Shown here: positions 48,586 through 52,570 of the stretch, one piece after another
Layout: each line of letters starts with the position of its first letter
Position numbering within the stretch: position 1 is the first letter of the stretch
The notes under the pieces: generated by a model
What the model was told of the DNA's origin: nothing
Database searches by the model: none
The model's input: the letters and a program-made list of their open reading frames with translations, nothing else
NCBI RefSeq assembly: GCF_905404315.1
Contig: NC_066282.1
Span: 11,060,501 to 11,124,500 of the forward strand
Length of the DNA: 64,000 nucleotides
From: Leptidea sinapis
Lineage: Eukaryota; Arthropoda; Insecta; Lepidoptera; Pieridae
Direction: 5' to 3'
Made by a program: the position numbers and the translations under genes

Positions 48586-49212
48586 TTATATACAGACACT
48601 TTATCACATAATATTACATTATATTTGGTCCCTACACTAGGCGTAGCCTGTCCTGTAGGCAACCAATTTACATCCTAAGGTTAACAATATGAACGAAAGG
48701 TCAAAAAGTGCACTCTGTATATGTGTGTGTGTGTGTGTGTCTCTGGGTGTGTGTATGTGTGTGTGAGGGTGGGTGTGAGTGAGTGTGAGTATCTGATTAA
48801 TCATGTTACAAAGTATTAACATTATATGAATGCTAAGCTATCACTTTAAGAATAGCTTCCATGTCTGCATAAGTGAGTGTGTGTAACCATCTCTGTATTT
48901 TAAATTTGATTTGATGGACCGAGCAATTTTTAATAGAACATTTTAAATTTACCTTTACCTTTAATTAGTAGTACGAGTTTATCTGAACAAACTTGAAGAA
49001 TCTGTTAAAGCACTATATATAATATGACTCAATAAGTTTTATCATAATAAATCATTTAAATATTGATAAAATCACAAAAAACAATATTAATTACCTCCAT
49101 GTTTGTAACAGTCCTTATTTGCCGGCGATTTTTTGAAAAATATCAAATAAACAACAAAAGCACTCATTACTAAACCAGCTTGAAAAAAAACATTGTAAAG
49201 TTCCATGACCAT
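10865..49212 (-). CDS. Rifampicin-phosphotransferase-like / 'putative phosphoenolpyruvate synthase' protein, 23 exons, 1314 residues
   Basis: Twenty-three exons with AG acceptors and GT donors join in phase to 3945 coding bases (1314 residues plus TAA) without an internal stop. Residues about 1-30 form a signal-anchor-like hydrophobic segment. About 60-390 is an N-terminal domain with a motif RGTRERAWSGR reminiscent of AttH/CrtC lipocalin-like proteins. The PPDK/PEPS-type ATP-grasp spans about 400-780, with GGKGASL at 437-443, VRSSAVGEDSEALSAAGQN near 545-563, MFTRHP at 622-627, NYGLGE at 640-645 and LQARPIT at 741-747. A middle domain occupies about 780-1227. The C-terminal swivel domain carries the predicted phosphorylated His-1266 (GGLISHG, then AVIAREYG). 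The protein ends right after this domain, without the PEP-binding barrel of true PEP synthases, as in rifampicin phosphotransferase. Those enzymes pass a phosphate from ATP through His to a small molecule; the insect substrate is unknown. Start could be Met-1 (49212) or Met-3 (49206). Confidence 0.92.
11400..11935 (+). repeat. GC-rich unclassified repeat and RTE-like LINE 3' tail in intron 22
   Basis: About 11400-11580 is unusually GC-rich without a clear reading frame. From about 11700 to 11935 the + strand keeps codons of an RTE-like C-terminus (DRPTIWSKSPELVG) and ends in the typical CAGTGGACGTCTTCCGG plus (ATGATG)n tail. It stops about 20 bp short of exon 22. Confidence 0.6.
11958..12075 (-). 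CDS. Kinase-like gene exon 22 (phosphohistidine domain, catalytic His)
   Basis: Acceptor atttacag, donor TCACATG|gtttgt. Encodes GDVLITHSTDIGWSPYFPLL and VTELGGLISH; the predicted catalytic His-1266 is the last full codon. Confidence 0.95.
13502..13725. mobile_element. Non-autonomous hAT-like element (MITE)
   Basis: It begins CATTGGTTCTCAAC and ends GGTTGAGAAACTATG; the latter is the exact 15 bp complement of the left terminus of the hAT at 2228. No coding capacity. No matching 8 bp flanking duplication could be found, so it is older or rearranged. It lies in intron 21. Confidence 0.65.
13987..14176 (-). CDS. Kinase-like gene exon 21 (entry to swivel domain)
   Basis: Acceptor attttaag, donor TCTGAG|gtaata. 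Contains LTATSVCGGEVVARACVV, the start of the PEP-utilising phosphohistidine domain. Confidence 0.93.
14320..14430. repeat. Tandem repeat, about 32 bp unit, 3.5 copies
   Basis: Units begin CATGATTTTATGGT at about 14320, 14351, 14383 (AGTGATTTTATGGT) and 14415 (partial). It lies in intron 20, 450 bp from a second array of the same period. Confidence 0.8.
14876..15003. repeat. Tandem repeat, 32 bp unit, 4 copies
   Basis: Units ATGATCTATCTGATGGTGTA followed by CACCGCATCAAA start at 14876, 14908, 14940 and 14972, with few substitutions. It ends about 80 bp before exon 20. Confidence 0.9.
15085..15312 (-). CDS. Kinase-like gene exon 20 (middle domain)
   Basis: Acceptor gctttacag, donor TTAAAAAA|gtaagc. 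Encodes RRALRWILPLCQKTVREREA and a probable helical stretch to TRDPAALK. Confidence 0.92.
15721..15740. repeat. Homopolymeric C tract
   Basis: A run of about 19 C inside intron 19. It could form G-quadruplex or i-motif structures, or its length may be a sequencing estimate. Confidence 0.85.
15944..16095 (-). CDS. Kinase-like gene exon 19 (middle domain)
   Basis: Acceptor ttttgcag, donor ACCAG|gtttga. Begins FDLSTKPWCLVPEELMKVL, continuing the HGHR block. Confidence 0.9.
17060..17301 (-). CDS. Kinase-like gene exon 18 (middle domain)
   Basis: Acceptor ttttccag, donor ATGGAA|gtaagt. Ends FLSQHGHRAIME, matching the HGHR block of rifampicin-phosphotransferase-like proteins. Confidence 0.92.
17370..17965. 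repeat. Two interspersed repeats in intron 17
   Basis: About 17370-17755 contains GCGCTCGTCACCTTGAGA and a later CTCCCACTGGTAAATGCC block, separated by a perfect 16 bp stem-loop (17571-17606, loop TATT). About 17830-17965 contains TTATTGAAAGTCAAAAAACT followed by CAGCGGGCT. Both are types I recognise as common in Lepidoptera; class not assigned. Confidence 0.55.
18451..18667 (-). CDS. Kinase-like gene exon 17 (middle domain)
   Basis: Acceptor tttttcag, donor TCTG|gtaatt. Begins NLIISKWVMNSTIKMVSKM and ends FIAMVVLLEGKSG; probably helical. Confidence 0.9.
19478..19642 (-). CDS. Kinase-like gene exon 16 (middle domain)
   Basis: Acceptor tatttcag, donor ATAAAA|gtaagt. 55 codons beginning TVYRMVPKEIDMNVRMLEMS. 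Confidence 0.9.
19690..20478 (-). mobile_element. 5'-truncated LINE copy A (C-terminus of RT protein and 3' tail)
   Basis: A - strand frame (20231-19758) encodes the C-terminus: MEYCCHLWSGAPQYQLDPFD, ERLDHLALRRDVASLCVFYR and WNELPCAVFPGRYDMGTFKK. Further upstream sequence to about 20478 matches copy F. The element ends with a short 3' UTR and an A-tail (T-run at about 19698-19709 on the + strand). This family (Jockey/CR1 group, clade unsettled) has six more partial copies in the window. It lies in intron 15. Confidence 0.88.
20576..20725 (-). CDS. Kinase-like gene exon 15 (middle domain)
   Basis: Acceptor cttttcag, donor TATAAT|gtgagt. 50 codons beginning VLPKPFTALTYDLIIRTLEA. Confidence 0.9.
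21639..21773 (-). CDS. Kinase-like gene exon 14 (end of ATP-grasp)
   Basis: Acceptor tttgtag, donor GGAGAG|gtatgt. Begins DGVIYLLQARPIT, the terminal motif of the PPDK N-terminal domain. The 6.6 kb intron 13 upstream holds a Jockey element. Confidence 0.95.
22607..25295 (-). pseudogene. Jockey ORF2 (apurinic-like endonuclease and reverse transcriptase), frameshifted, altered catalytic box
   Basis: The endonuclease part starts MAIMSDKNSCLQLLYWNADG and shows LCETRL and IMGDLNAK motifs; a one-base frameshift near 24850 moves the frame to the second part. The reverse transcriptase has GFRRGHSTVQQLARV, LDIEKAFDTVWH and GVPQGSILGPYLFLIFVND. The normal YADD box reads FAND (23249-23284 region), so one of the two metal-binding aspartates is Asn and the enzyme should be dead. 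The frame runs to RNNKKKNIKRI at 22607, where the A-rich tail has been read into codons. Confidence 0.88.
25279..26571 (-). pseudogene. Jockey ORF1 (gag-like, zinc knuckles) with one nonsense codon
   Basis: The 431-codon frame begins MDRFLNRSSSIPNLATKRPR. A PRE-like central region spans about residues 110-200. Zinc knuckles follow: CFRCQDFGHASKNC, CVKCPLAHPTWEC and the start of a third, CCNC. The frame is interrupted by one TAA at 25731-25729 right after CCNCK, then continues open in the same frame to 25279. ORF1 proteins bind and package the element RNA. Apart from that codon it looks complete. Confidence 0.85.
27616..27838 (+). pseudogene. LINE ORF C-terminal fragment
   Basis: An open + strand stretch reads NVLYVHKHIKEFARNCDN, then INTRNKHKHVK and LSRVCKSFIGRYICFHNKIP. 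This matches the recurring C-terminal segment (NTRNKHKL...FYNKIP) of insect non-LTR polyproteins as I recall it. A related fragment lies at 57618-57757. Confidence 0.55.
27826..28318 (-). mobile_element. LINE copy B (same family as copy A), with internal inverted duplication
   Basis: A - strand fragment with CERLDHLVLHRDVASLCVFY and CNELPCAIFPGRYDMGTFKK. It is diverged and broken. Around 28079-28132 it contains a 22 bp hairpin (one mismatch, 10 nt loop) made of an inverted copy of its own sequence. It ends 70 bp from exon 13. Confidence 0.85.
28388..28654 (-). CDS. Kinase-like gene exon 13 (ATP-grasp)
   Basis: Acceptor tttctag, donor ACTAAG|gtattt. Begins SVVSGSVEPDTMIVKRD and ends ELWGAGRDIEWALTK, another family-specific block. 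Confidence 0.95.
28863..29222 (+). pseudogene. GIY-YIG endonuclease fragment of a Penelope-like element
   Basis: An open + strand frame from about 28863 to the TAA at 29220-29222 shows the GIY-YIG core: GVYEIRSECGKSYIGETGR, then TRLTEH and AEHALNSD, followed by LLEDIEIDRR. Penelope-like retroelements carry this domain after their reverse transcriptase. No reverse transcriptase is seen upstream, so the copy is 5'-truncated. It lies in intron 12 on the opposite strand to the host gene. Confidence 0.75.
29490..29700 (+). repeat. Helitron-related fragment
   Basis: It shares a block (CAATTT/CACTTTGACAGTTCTG and nearby TTCTATGAGA) with the Helitron at 41581-41959, but termini are not recognised. 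Confidence 0.4.
30333..30480 (-). CDS. Kinase-like gene exon 12 (ATP-grasp)
   Basis: Acceptor acataag, donor GGTGAG|gtgagt. Contains VVVQALVEPRAAGVMFTRHP and LITANYGLGE, core ATP-grasp motifs. Confidence 0.95.
30796..30825. repeat. Perfect 12 bp stem-loop
   Basis: CAGAATCCACAC and its complement are separated by 6 nt, in intron 11. Confidence 0.8.
31020..31161 (-). CDS. Kinase-like gene exon 11 (ATP-grasp)
   Basis: Acceptor gttaccag, donor CGGAG|gtaagt. Begins AVGEDSEALSAAGQNDTVLG, diagnostic of the PEPS/PPDK N-terminal family. Confidence 0.95.
31230..32550. repeat. Unclassified repeat sequence in intron 10
   Basis: About 31300-31640 holds short open stretches and shares a block near 31575-31625 with 46330-46400. 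From 31827 the block TGAATGAATGAACCGATTTT recurs inverted at 32282-32312, and phrases like GAACGGCTCGACCGATTTCA are typical of insect interspersed elements. No transposase recognised. Confidence 0.4.
32679..32815 (-). CDS. Kinase-like gene exon 10 (ATP-grasp)
   Basis: Acceptor attttcag, donor TTCAG|gtttgt. Ends LRFAVRSS, the first half of the ATP-binding motif completed by exon 11. Confidence 0.93.
33013..33115 (+). repeat. tRNA-derived SINE fragment
   Basis: TAAGAGCGCTAGGACG (A-box-like part) and GCTGGTTCGATTTCTGC (B-box) are followed by a short AT tail beginning ATCGTTCACAATTAAT. Related copies are at 34768-34858, 34940-35038 and 40318-40372. Confidence 0.5.
33397..34199. mobile_element. 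Non-autonomous DNA transposon with about 195 bp terminal inverted repeats
   Basis: It is flanked by TA dinucleotides (33395-33396, 34200-34201). It starts CAGGATGTCCCAAAGTTATG and ends with the near-complement ATAACTTTGGGACACCCTG. The inverted arms extend to about 33598 and back to about 34006 with scattered differences. The roughly 400 bp between them has no coding capacity. A TA target and CAGG(G/A)TGTCCC ends suggest the Tc1/mariner group. It ends 59 bp from exon 9. Confidence 0.8.
34259..34407 (-). CDS. Kinase-like gene exon 9 (ATP-grasp)
   Basis: Acceptor aattacag, donor CACAAA|gtacgt. Begins GYHVPPGFCVTVKAL, the segment that follows the GGKG loop in PEPS-type kinases. Confidence 0.93.
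34768..34858 (-). repeat. tRNA-derived SINE copy (inverted)
   Basis: Reading on the - strand, GAGCTCTCGGGAGGAACCCG and a GGTGGAATTCCCGC region are followed by ATCGTTCATAAATTTTG, the same tail as the copy at 34940. It is in inverted orientation to it. Confidence 0.5.
34940..35038 (+). repeat. tRNA-derived SINE copy
   Basis: Contains GGAAGAGCGCTCGGACAG and the B-box-like GGGTTCGAGTCCCGC followed by ATTGTTCATAAATTTTG. The internal pol III promoter boxes are recognisable. Confidence 0.6.
35560..36080 (-). pseudogene. LINE reverse transcriptase C-terminal fragment, frameshifted
   Basis: The - strand reads SYVYLGALISNNGGCVDEVK, IGKLKKIWKNRNITKATKIR and then, in shifted frames, an ALEMWCWRR-like region. 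This is the thumb and C-terminal part of a non-LTR element different from the Jockey and copy A families. A short 3'-tail-like piece of the copy A family is at 35325-35365. Confidence 0.7.
36209..36390 (-). CDS. Kinase-like gene exon 8 (start of ATP-grasp domain)
   Basis: Acceptor ctatttcag, donor AAAGAG|gtaagc. Carries the PPDK/PEPS nucleotide-binding motif VGGKGASLALL with Lys-439. Confidence 0.93.
37264..37307. repeat. Perfect 15 bp stem-loop
   Basis: AAATCCCTAGGAAGT at 37264-37278 and its complement at 37293-37307, in intron 7. Confidence 0.8.
37541..37702 (-). CDS. Kinase-like gene exon 7
   Basis: Acceptor gttttcag, donor AACG|gtaaac. Encodes NSFKLLLRISKERCNVFEAK and INGEHGTGVLELGYQNN. 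A stop codon follows soon after the donor, so splicing is required. Intron 6 before it is only 89 bp. Confidence 0.85.
37792..37919 (-). CDS. Kinase-like gene exon 6
   Basis: Acceptor gtgtttcag, donor AACA|gtaagt. Encodes FLHGSIRMPDYNVRSIVSSD and continues to TYTININ. Only this frame is open. Confidence 0.82.
38085..38237 (+). repeat. RTE-like LINE fragment
   Basis: The + strand reads (with breaks) NEEIRRRTKVIDIAQWLQLK and WQWAGH, the C-terminal region shared with the fragment at 42873. It lies in intron 5. Confidence 0.65.
38446..38688 (-). CDS. Kinase-like gene exon 5
   Basis: Acceptor accgcag, donor GGCA|gtatgt. Contains WAQFGAVQGRV, the YIRVRGTRERAWSGR motif and VTLVAVTPDGTGVHLQ. A second GT at 38410 follows an in-frame extension but gives the wrong phase for exon 6, so the 38446 end is preferred. 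Confidence 0.8.
39200..39400 (+). repeat. Unclassified interspersed repeat, family U1
   Basis: Shares ordered blocks (TTAGTGTGCGTG, AAGCTACGTCTTACAC, ACAGCTGTC, CTAGACGTATAAAT-like) with 47398-47585, 49610-49745 and, inverted, 58815-59015. No coding capacity. Confidence 0.65.
39409..39738 (+). repeat. Unclassified interspersed repeat, family U2
   Basis: About 330 bp, beginning ACCCGGTTA and including CGCTTTGTAACGGTGTG and TAGCGACACAGAACAACAGA. A clear inverted copy occupies 57189-57515. It follows directly on a U1 copy in intron 4. Confidence 0.7.
40032..40142 (-). CDS. Kinase-like gene exon 4
   Basis: Acceptor attttgtag, donor GCGTT|gtgagt. Encodes LWASASRVTQFPTDWSDQ and continues to PWQPGCWRQA. 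Phase fits both neighbours. Confidence 0.88.
40318..40372 (+). repeat. Truncated SINE copy
   Basis: GGTTGAGTCCCGCATCGTGC and the tail ATAAATTTTGGTTACAAATT match the 3' part of the SINE at 34940. Confidence 0.5.
40920..41079 (-). CDS. Kinase-like gene exon 3
   Basis: Acceptor tattttcag, donor TTGCT|gtacgt. Encodes SAVHSWEDYPGGWSCGGLKV and a RYRLLFNGLLYR segment that is conserved in insect relatives. A Helitron end lies only about 11 bp upstream of the acceptor AG. Confidence 0.9.
41092..41580 (+). mobile_element. Helitron-like element, first of a head-to-tail pair
   Basis: Starts TCTATATATATATATAAAAA after A and ends GCCGGGTCAGCTAG at 41580, directly followed by the start of a second copy. 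No coding capacity. The left end is about 11 bp from the exon 3 acceptor. Confidence 0.75.
41581..41959 (+). mobile_element. Helitron-like element, second of a head-to-tail pair
   Basis: Starts TCTATATATATAAAAATGAA immediately after the CTAG of the previous copy and ends GTCGGGTCAGCTAG followed by T. Shares the opening about 150 bp with its neighbour and has a different, shorter middle. Confidence 0.75.
42503..42792 (-). mobile_element. Helitron-like element (second subfamily)
   Basis: Reading on the - strand it starts TCCTACTAATATAATATTAT after A and ends GCCGGGTCAGCTAG before T. Contains GTGAAAGTTTGTATGTCTGG. Insertion between A and T with a CTAG end fits Helitrons. Confidence 0.7.
42873..43235 (+). 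repeat. RTE-like LINE 3' fragment
   Basis: Broken codons for RNEEIRRRTKVTDIAQ, QWAGH and RPTIWSRSPEYV-like segments lead to CAGCAATGGGTGTCTTCCGG, the family 3' end. It ends about 70 bp before exon 2's donor side. Confidence 0.7.
43305..43559 (-). CDS. Kinase-like gene exon 2
   Basis: Acceptor tttctacag, donor CCAC|gtaagt. 85 codons of the N-terminal domain starting GWSYPLKYIAAR and ending KLSDGTTYTLP. Intron 1 upstream is 5.5 kb and repeat-filled. Confidence 0.9.
44025..44512 (-). mobile_element. Helitron-like element (second subfamily, long form)
   Basis: On the - strand it starts TCCTTCCTATTAATATTATA and ends TTTGCCGGGTCAGCTAG. The middle shares the GTCCAAGAAACGGTCT region with the copy at 56132-56463. 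Confidence 0.7.
45285..45375 (+). repeat. RTE-like LINE 3' tail
   Basis: GTCCAGCAATGGACGTCTTC followed by a GATGATG-rich tail. A similar scrap lies at 46972-47022. Confidence 0.6.
45880..46260 (+). pseudogene. Decayed transposon-associated ORF fragment
   Basis: With several stops and shifts, the + strand keeps VHYRRKDAAR, then in one open frame CRLYQTWFQEKNYDCPMASK and YETIFNTKFDYSFYTSKK. I recall a recurrent arthropod protein type with SHYxRxxTxREYL, MYxLY and IFNxxFNxxF motifs, often found in transposon-rich loci. Class is not assigned. Confidence 0.4.
46643..46946 (+). mobile_element. Helitron-like element
   Basis: Starts TCTATATATATAAAAATAAA after A and ends CTGTCGGGTCAGCTAG before T. 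It is a shortened relative of 41581-41959. Confidence 0.7.
47398..47585 (+). repeat. Family U1 repeat copy
   Basis: Contains AACAGGCCAGGAATATTAGT, AAGCTACGTCTTACACTCG and CTAGACGTATAAATGATC in the same order as the other copies. Confidence 0.65.
47732..48043 (-). mobile_element. LINE copy C (same family as copy A)
   Basis: It contains the 3' tail (TGGAATAGGAGGACAAACGA on the + strand after a T-run) and the last about 60 codons. A small insertion at about 47920-47940 disrupts the NELPCAVF region. It lies in intron 1. Confidence 0.85.
48548..48785. repeat. Simple repeats (TTTA)n and (GT)n
   Basis: A (TTTA) run of about ten units at 48550-48590 and GT-rich interrupted microsatellite at about 48720-48785, in intron 1. 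Confidence 0.85.
49095..49212 (-). CDS. Kinase-like gene exon 1 (start, N-terminal anchor)
   Basis: ATG at 49212 (MVMELYNV) or second ATG at 49206. Donor GGAG|gtaatt. It encodes a hydrophobic stretch ending FVVYLIFFKK, a likely signal anchor, then SPANKDCYKHG. Phase 1 at its end. Confidence 0.85.
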
Positions 49213-49230
49213 TGTGTGTAATGATTATTT

Positions 49231-49277
49231 AACTGATGTTACATAACATTATAAATACAGAACCGGATACTTTTATA
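49231..49277 (-). promoter_or_regulatory. Candidate core promoter of the kinase-like gene
   Basis: On the - strand a TATAAAAG box (49277-49270) precedes an arthropod-type initiator TCAGTT (49236-49231), 24 bp upstream of the ATG. The spacing of about 43 bp from box to initiator is longer than the usual 30, so the pairing is uncertain. Confidence 0.35.
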
Positions 49278-49609
49278 AGAGTCGCTCAGATATACAAGTC
49301 CGCTACACCGTACCAATGTCAGATTTATTATGTTAATATCAGCTTGCGCACGCGCTCGACTACTTGGACAATTGATTGCTTCACAAAGATACAATTATTT
49401 ACAATGGCTATCTATGTGCTGTTATACGATAACAATTAAATGATAACTGGCACATGACTAAGGTGGATAATCCTCAAGTTCTAGACAGAAACTCCTTTAT
49501 CCGCTGTTGTTTTTAATTATTTTTATAAAGTTTACCAATAGATGCCAGAGGTCATTAAAACATTATTATTCGCTTAATAACTTATACGTCTACATAGAGC
49601 CGCTTTTAG

Positions 49610-49745
49610 GCAGCGGATGACAACAGGCCAGTTTATGTGCGTGCGTTGATGGATATAGAGGTTAACAGTTAGCTGCTATTTTTTTCAATGTATTCACAGC
49701 TGTCTTACAGTCAATCTAGACGTTTAAATTAGGGATCTAAGATCA
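49610..49745 (+). repeat. Family U1 repeat copy (partial)
   Basis: Contains AACAGGCCAGTTTATGTGCG, AGAGGTTAACAGTTAGC and CAATCTAGACGTTTAAATT, matching the other copies. Confidence 0.55.
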
Positions 49746-49756
49746 TTCACATCTAT

Positions 49757-50000
49757 TTTTAACCGACTTCCAAAAGGAGGAGGTTATCAATTCGATCGGT
49801 ATTTTTTTTTATGTTTGTACACCGATTACTCTGAGATTTATGATCCGATTTACGTAATTCTTCTTTTGTTTGATGCGAATTAGATGCCATTTGGTCCCAT
49901 AAAAATTTTACATTGTTTGGCCCAGTACTTTTCATTTTATGAACATTTATATGAAAATTTTCGTCTACCTGGATGACATGATTGTTTTCTGTTTACGGCT
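49757..50000 (+). repeat. Interspersed repeat of the AACCGACTTC type
   Basis: Begins AACCGACTTCCAAAAGGAGG followed by ATTCGATCGGTATTTTTTTT and TTTGTACACCGATTACTC, a repeat type I recognise as abundant in Lepidoptera. The CCGACTTC core recurs in the adjoining inverted repeat. Confidence 0.5.
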
Positions 50001-50072
50001 TTTTTTGGAGTTTTCATTCAAGTTGATTATATATTATTATTAACTGACACTAAAACGTAATTAATAAAAAAT

Positions 50073-50548
50073 AAACTACGTTTAAAAAAACCGACTTCAA
50101 AAACTGAAATGTATCAAATAACTAATAATATAATTTAATACATCTCTTATGCAAACCTTTACCTTTAATATTTATAAAATACTATTATTTGTATGTGCTA
50201 CATATTGATAGCTTTGAAGTCGGTGCCAAGCCAAATGTAATAAAGGTACCTACACACGCCACGCGTGACTTTGAGCGGGATAGCTTCGTCTAGAACAAAG
50301 CAACCCAAGCGGACAGACACGCAAGGCCAGACAACCTAAATAAAAACAGCAAGTAAGCTGTTTATAATATTAAGTTTTATTCTGTATAGGGCTTGGCACT
50401 GACTTAAAACTATCAAAATGTAGCACATATAAATAATAGTATTTTATTCATATTAAAGGTAAAGGTTTGCATAAGAGGTGTAGTAAATTAAATTTTTAGT
50501 TATTTGATACTTTTCAGTTTTTGAAGTCGGTTTTTTTAAACGTAGTTT
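50073..50548. repeat. Long inverted repeat, arms about 160 bp, spacer 157 bp
   Basis: Left arm 50073-50232 (starts AAACTACGTTTAAAAAAACC) pairs with right arm 50390-50548 with about ten differences. A/T-rich homology extends a few bases outside. No flanking duplication is certain. It could be a fold-back or MITE-type element. Confidence 0.85.
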
Positions 50549-50603
50549 GTTTTTTTATTATCAAGGCGCTTGCCATATCCGATATAAGCGATATTATTTA
50601 GTA

Positions 50604-50956
50604 CTAGCTGACCCGGCAAACGTTGTTTTGCCATATAAAGTATAATTCACGCGATAGTTTTATAAGTAATAAAATACTGCCTATATTATAGCCTGTACAT
50701 CATTTTGTTCTATTGTCAATATTTTTTGCAGCGCACGCAAAAATAGGTTTTCGATTTTACACCTTGTGTTACAAAATAGCAATTTTATTACGGATCCCTA
50801 ATTTTGAAAAAAAAAAAAACATAGCCAATAGCCTTCCTCGATAAATGGACTACCCAACACTGAAAGAATCATTCAAATCGGACCAGTAGTACCAGAGATT
50901 AGCGCGTTCAAACAAACAAACAAACAAACACTGCAGCTTTATAATATTAGTATAGA
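50604..50956 (-). mobile_element. Helitron-like element
   Basis: On the - strand it starts TCTATACTAATATTATAAAG after A and ends TTTGCCGGGTCAGCTAG before T. Contains a (TTTG)n run. Confidence 0.65.
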
Positions 50957-51092
50957 TGATGTGAGTCAATGAAATAAAATGAGTCCACTTTATAACTTGT
51001 TTGTGGCGTCCTTAAATAACCTTCATGGGTAGTTAATTGAAGGTATGCGGTTTGGAGTTCATTAGGACTGCTTTTTTTATTTGCAAACTCAG

Positions 51093-51159
51093 ATTATTAC
51101 TGAACTGGAAACCACATTGATACCGTTTGTAGCAGTATGGTGTCCAGTTCAGTAATAAT
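51093..51159. repeat. Perfect 17 bp inverted repeat
   Basis: ATTATTACTGAACTGGA at 51093-51109 and its complement at 51143-51159, with 33 nt between. Confidence 0.85.
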
Positions 51160-51209
51160 ATAAAATAATGTAATTATATTATTGTTGTACACACCGGTTG
51201 TGATATTTA

Positions 51210-52119
51210 TCTGTACCAGTAGTCAATTGTGTTGTCAAATTCATTAACTTCTGCACTGACATGTCTTAAACAAGTTTAGCTACAAGCCTACAACAAGTAT
51301 AAAACATGAGATCATACACATTTAGACAACTAATAGGTGACAAACAATTTTATCAGACAAGTTTCATACAAATATTGTCTACCACAAGATTTATGTTTTT
51401 GTATTTTGAAATATATAAATAACTTTATTATTTTTTATGTAACATTTACATATCAACACCTAACAAACTAATTTGTTATGTAAGTATATAACAGCATTGT
51501 AAAATACATACTCTATTTGATTGAAAAGAGTGGCCGATATGAATATATAATAATAATGATTTATGAATCTATCTAAATATGTGACACCGGCAAAACAATT
51601 CGATAAGATTAGCATAACAATAATAATAATATAATTTGGACCAATAGAGAGGGAACAAACATAGGTACCTACATACGTACTACGTAAGAACTCTCTAGTT
51701 ATATAAATGTATTATCTATGGTAAGAACTTAGAAATACTGAACCATATGTTCGGAAAAATTAAGCTCCTGAGAAGACCATACCAGAAACTCAACGGCCAC
51801 TCTTTTCAATCAAATAGAGTAGGTATTTTACAATGCTTTTAATTCTTACATAACAAATTAGTTTGTTAGGTGTTGATATGTAAATGTTACATAAAAAATA
51901 ATAAAGTTATTTATATATTTCAAAATACAAAAACATAAATCTTGTGGTAGACAATATTTGTATGAAACTTGTCTGATAAAATTGTTTGTCACCTATTAGT
52001 TGTCTAAATGTGTATGATCTCATGTTTTATACTTGTTGTAGGCTTGTAGCTAAACTTGCTTAAGACATGTCAGTGCAGAAGTTAATGAATTTGACAACAC
52101 AATTGACTACTGGTACAGA
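51210..52119. repeat. Long inverted repeat, arms about 326 bp, spacer 257 bp
   Basis: Left arm 51210-51536 (starts TCTGTACCAGTAGTCAATTG, ends AAAGAGTGGCCG) pairs with right arm 51794-52119 over its whole length with only a handful of differences. The spacer (51537-51793) has no coding capacity. A transcript through it would form a very long hairpin. Confidence 0.92.
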
Positions 52120-52430
52120 CAATAGAAAGTGAATGTACTGCGGAACTTTGCTTCATGAGTGCAGTATACTTGTAGATCATATATAATGAAGGAAATTCAA
52201 GAAAACCACGCAAGTACTGGTCGCGATCATTTTTGAGGAGACGACAGCAAGAAGGGACCTATCATTCCTTATTGAATGATTTAAGAATAGAAGACAGAAG
52301 TGGATTCAGATTTTTTTTTTTAAATGAGACCATTAAATTTGGAGAATTTGCTTCAAAAAGTTGCACCGTACTTTTCTTAGCAAAATTTACAGTATCAAGA
52401 TGCCATCACTCGAGCAGAGCAATTATTTGT

Positions 52431-52570
52431 ATTATGGAAAAGGAGGACAAACGAGCCTACGCACGGGTCACCTGGTGATACGTGATCACCGCCGCACACA
52501 TTTTCTTGCAATACCAGAGGAATCACAGGAGCGTTGCCGGCCTTGAAGGAAGGCGTACGCGCTTTTTTTG
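52431..52570 (-). mobile_element. LINE copy D (3' tail only)
   Basis: About 140 bp of the extreme 3' end of the copy A family. It stops exactly after GCGCTTTTTTTG on the + strand. Confidence 0.8.
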
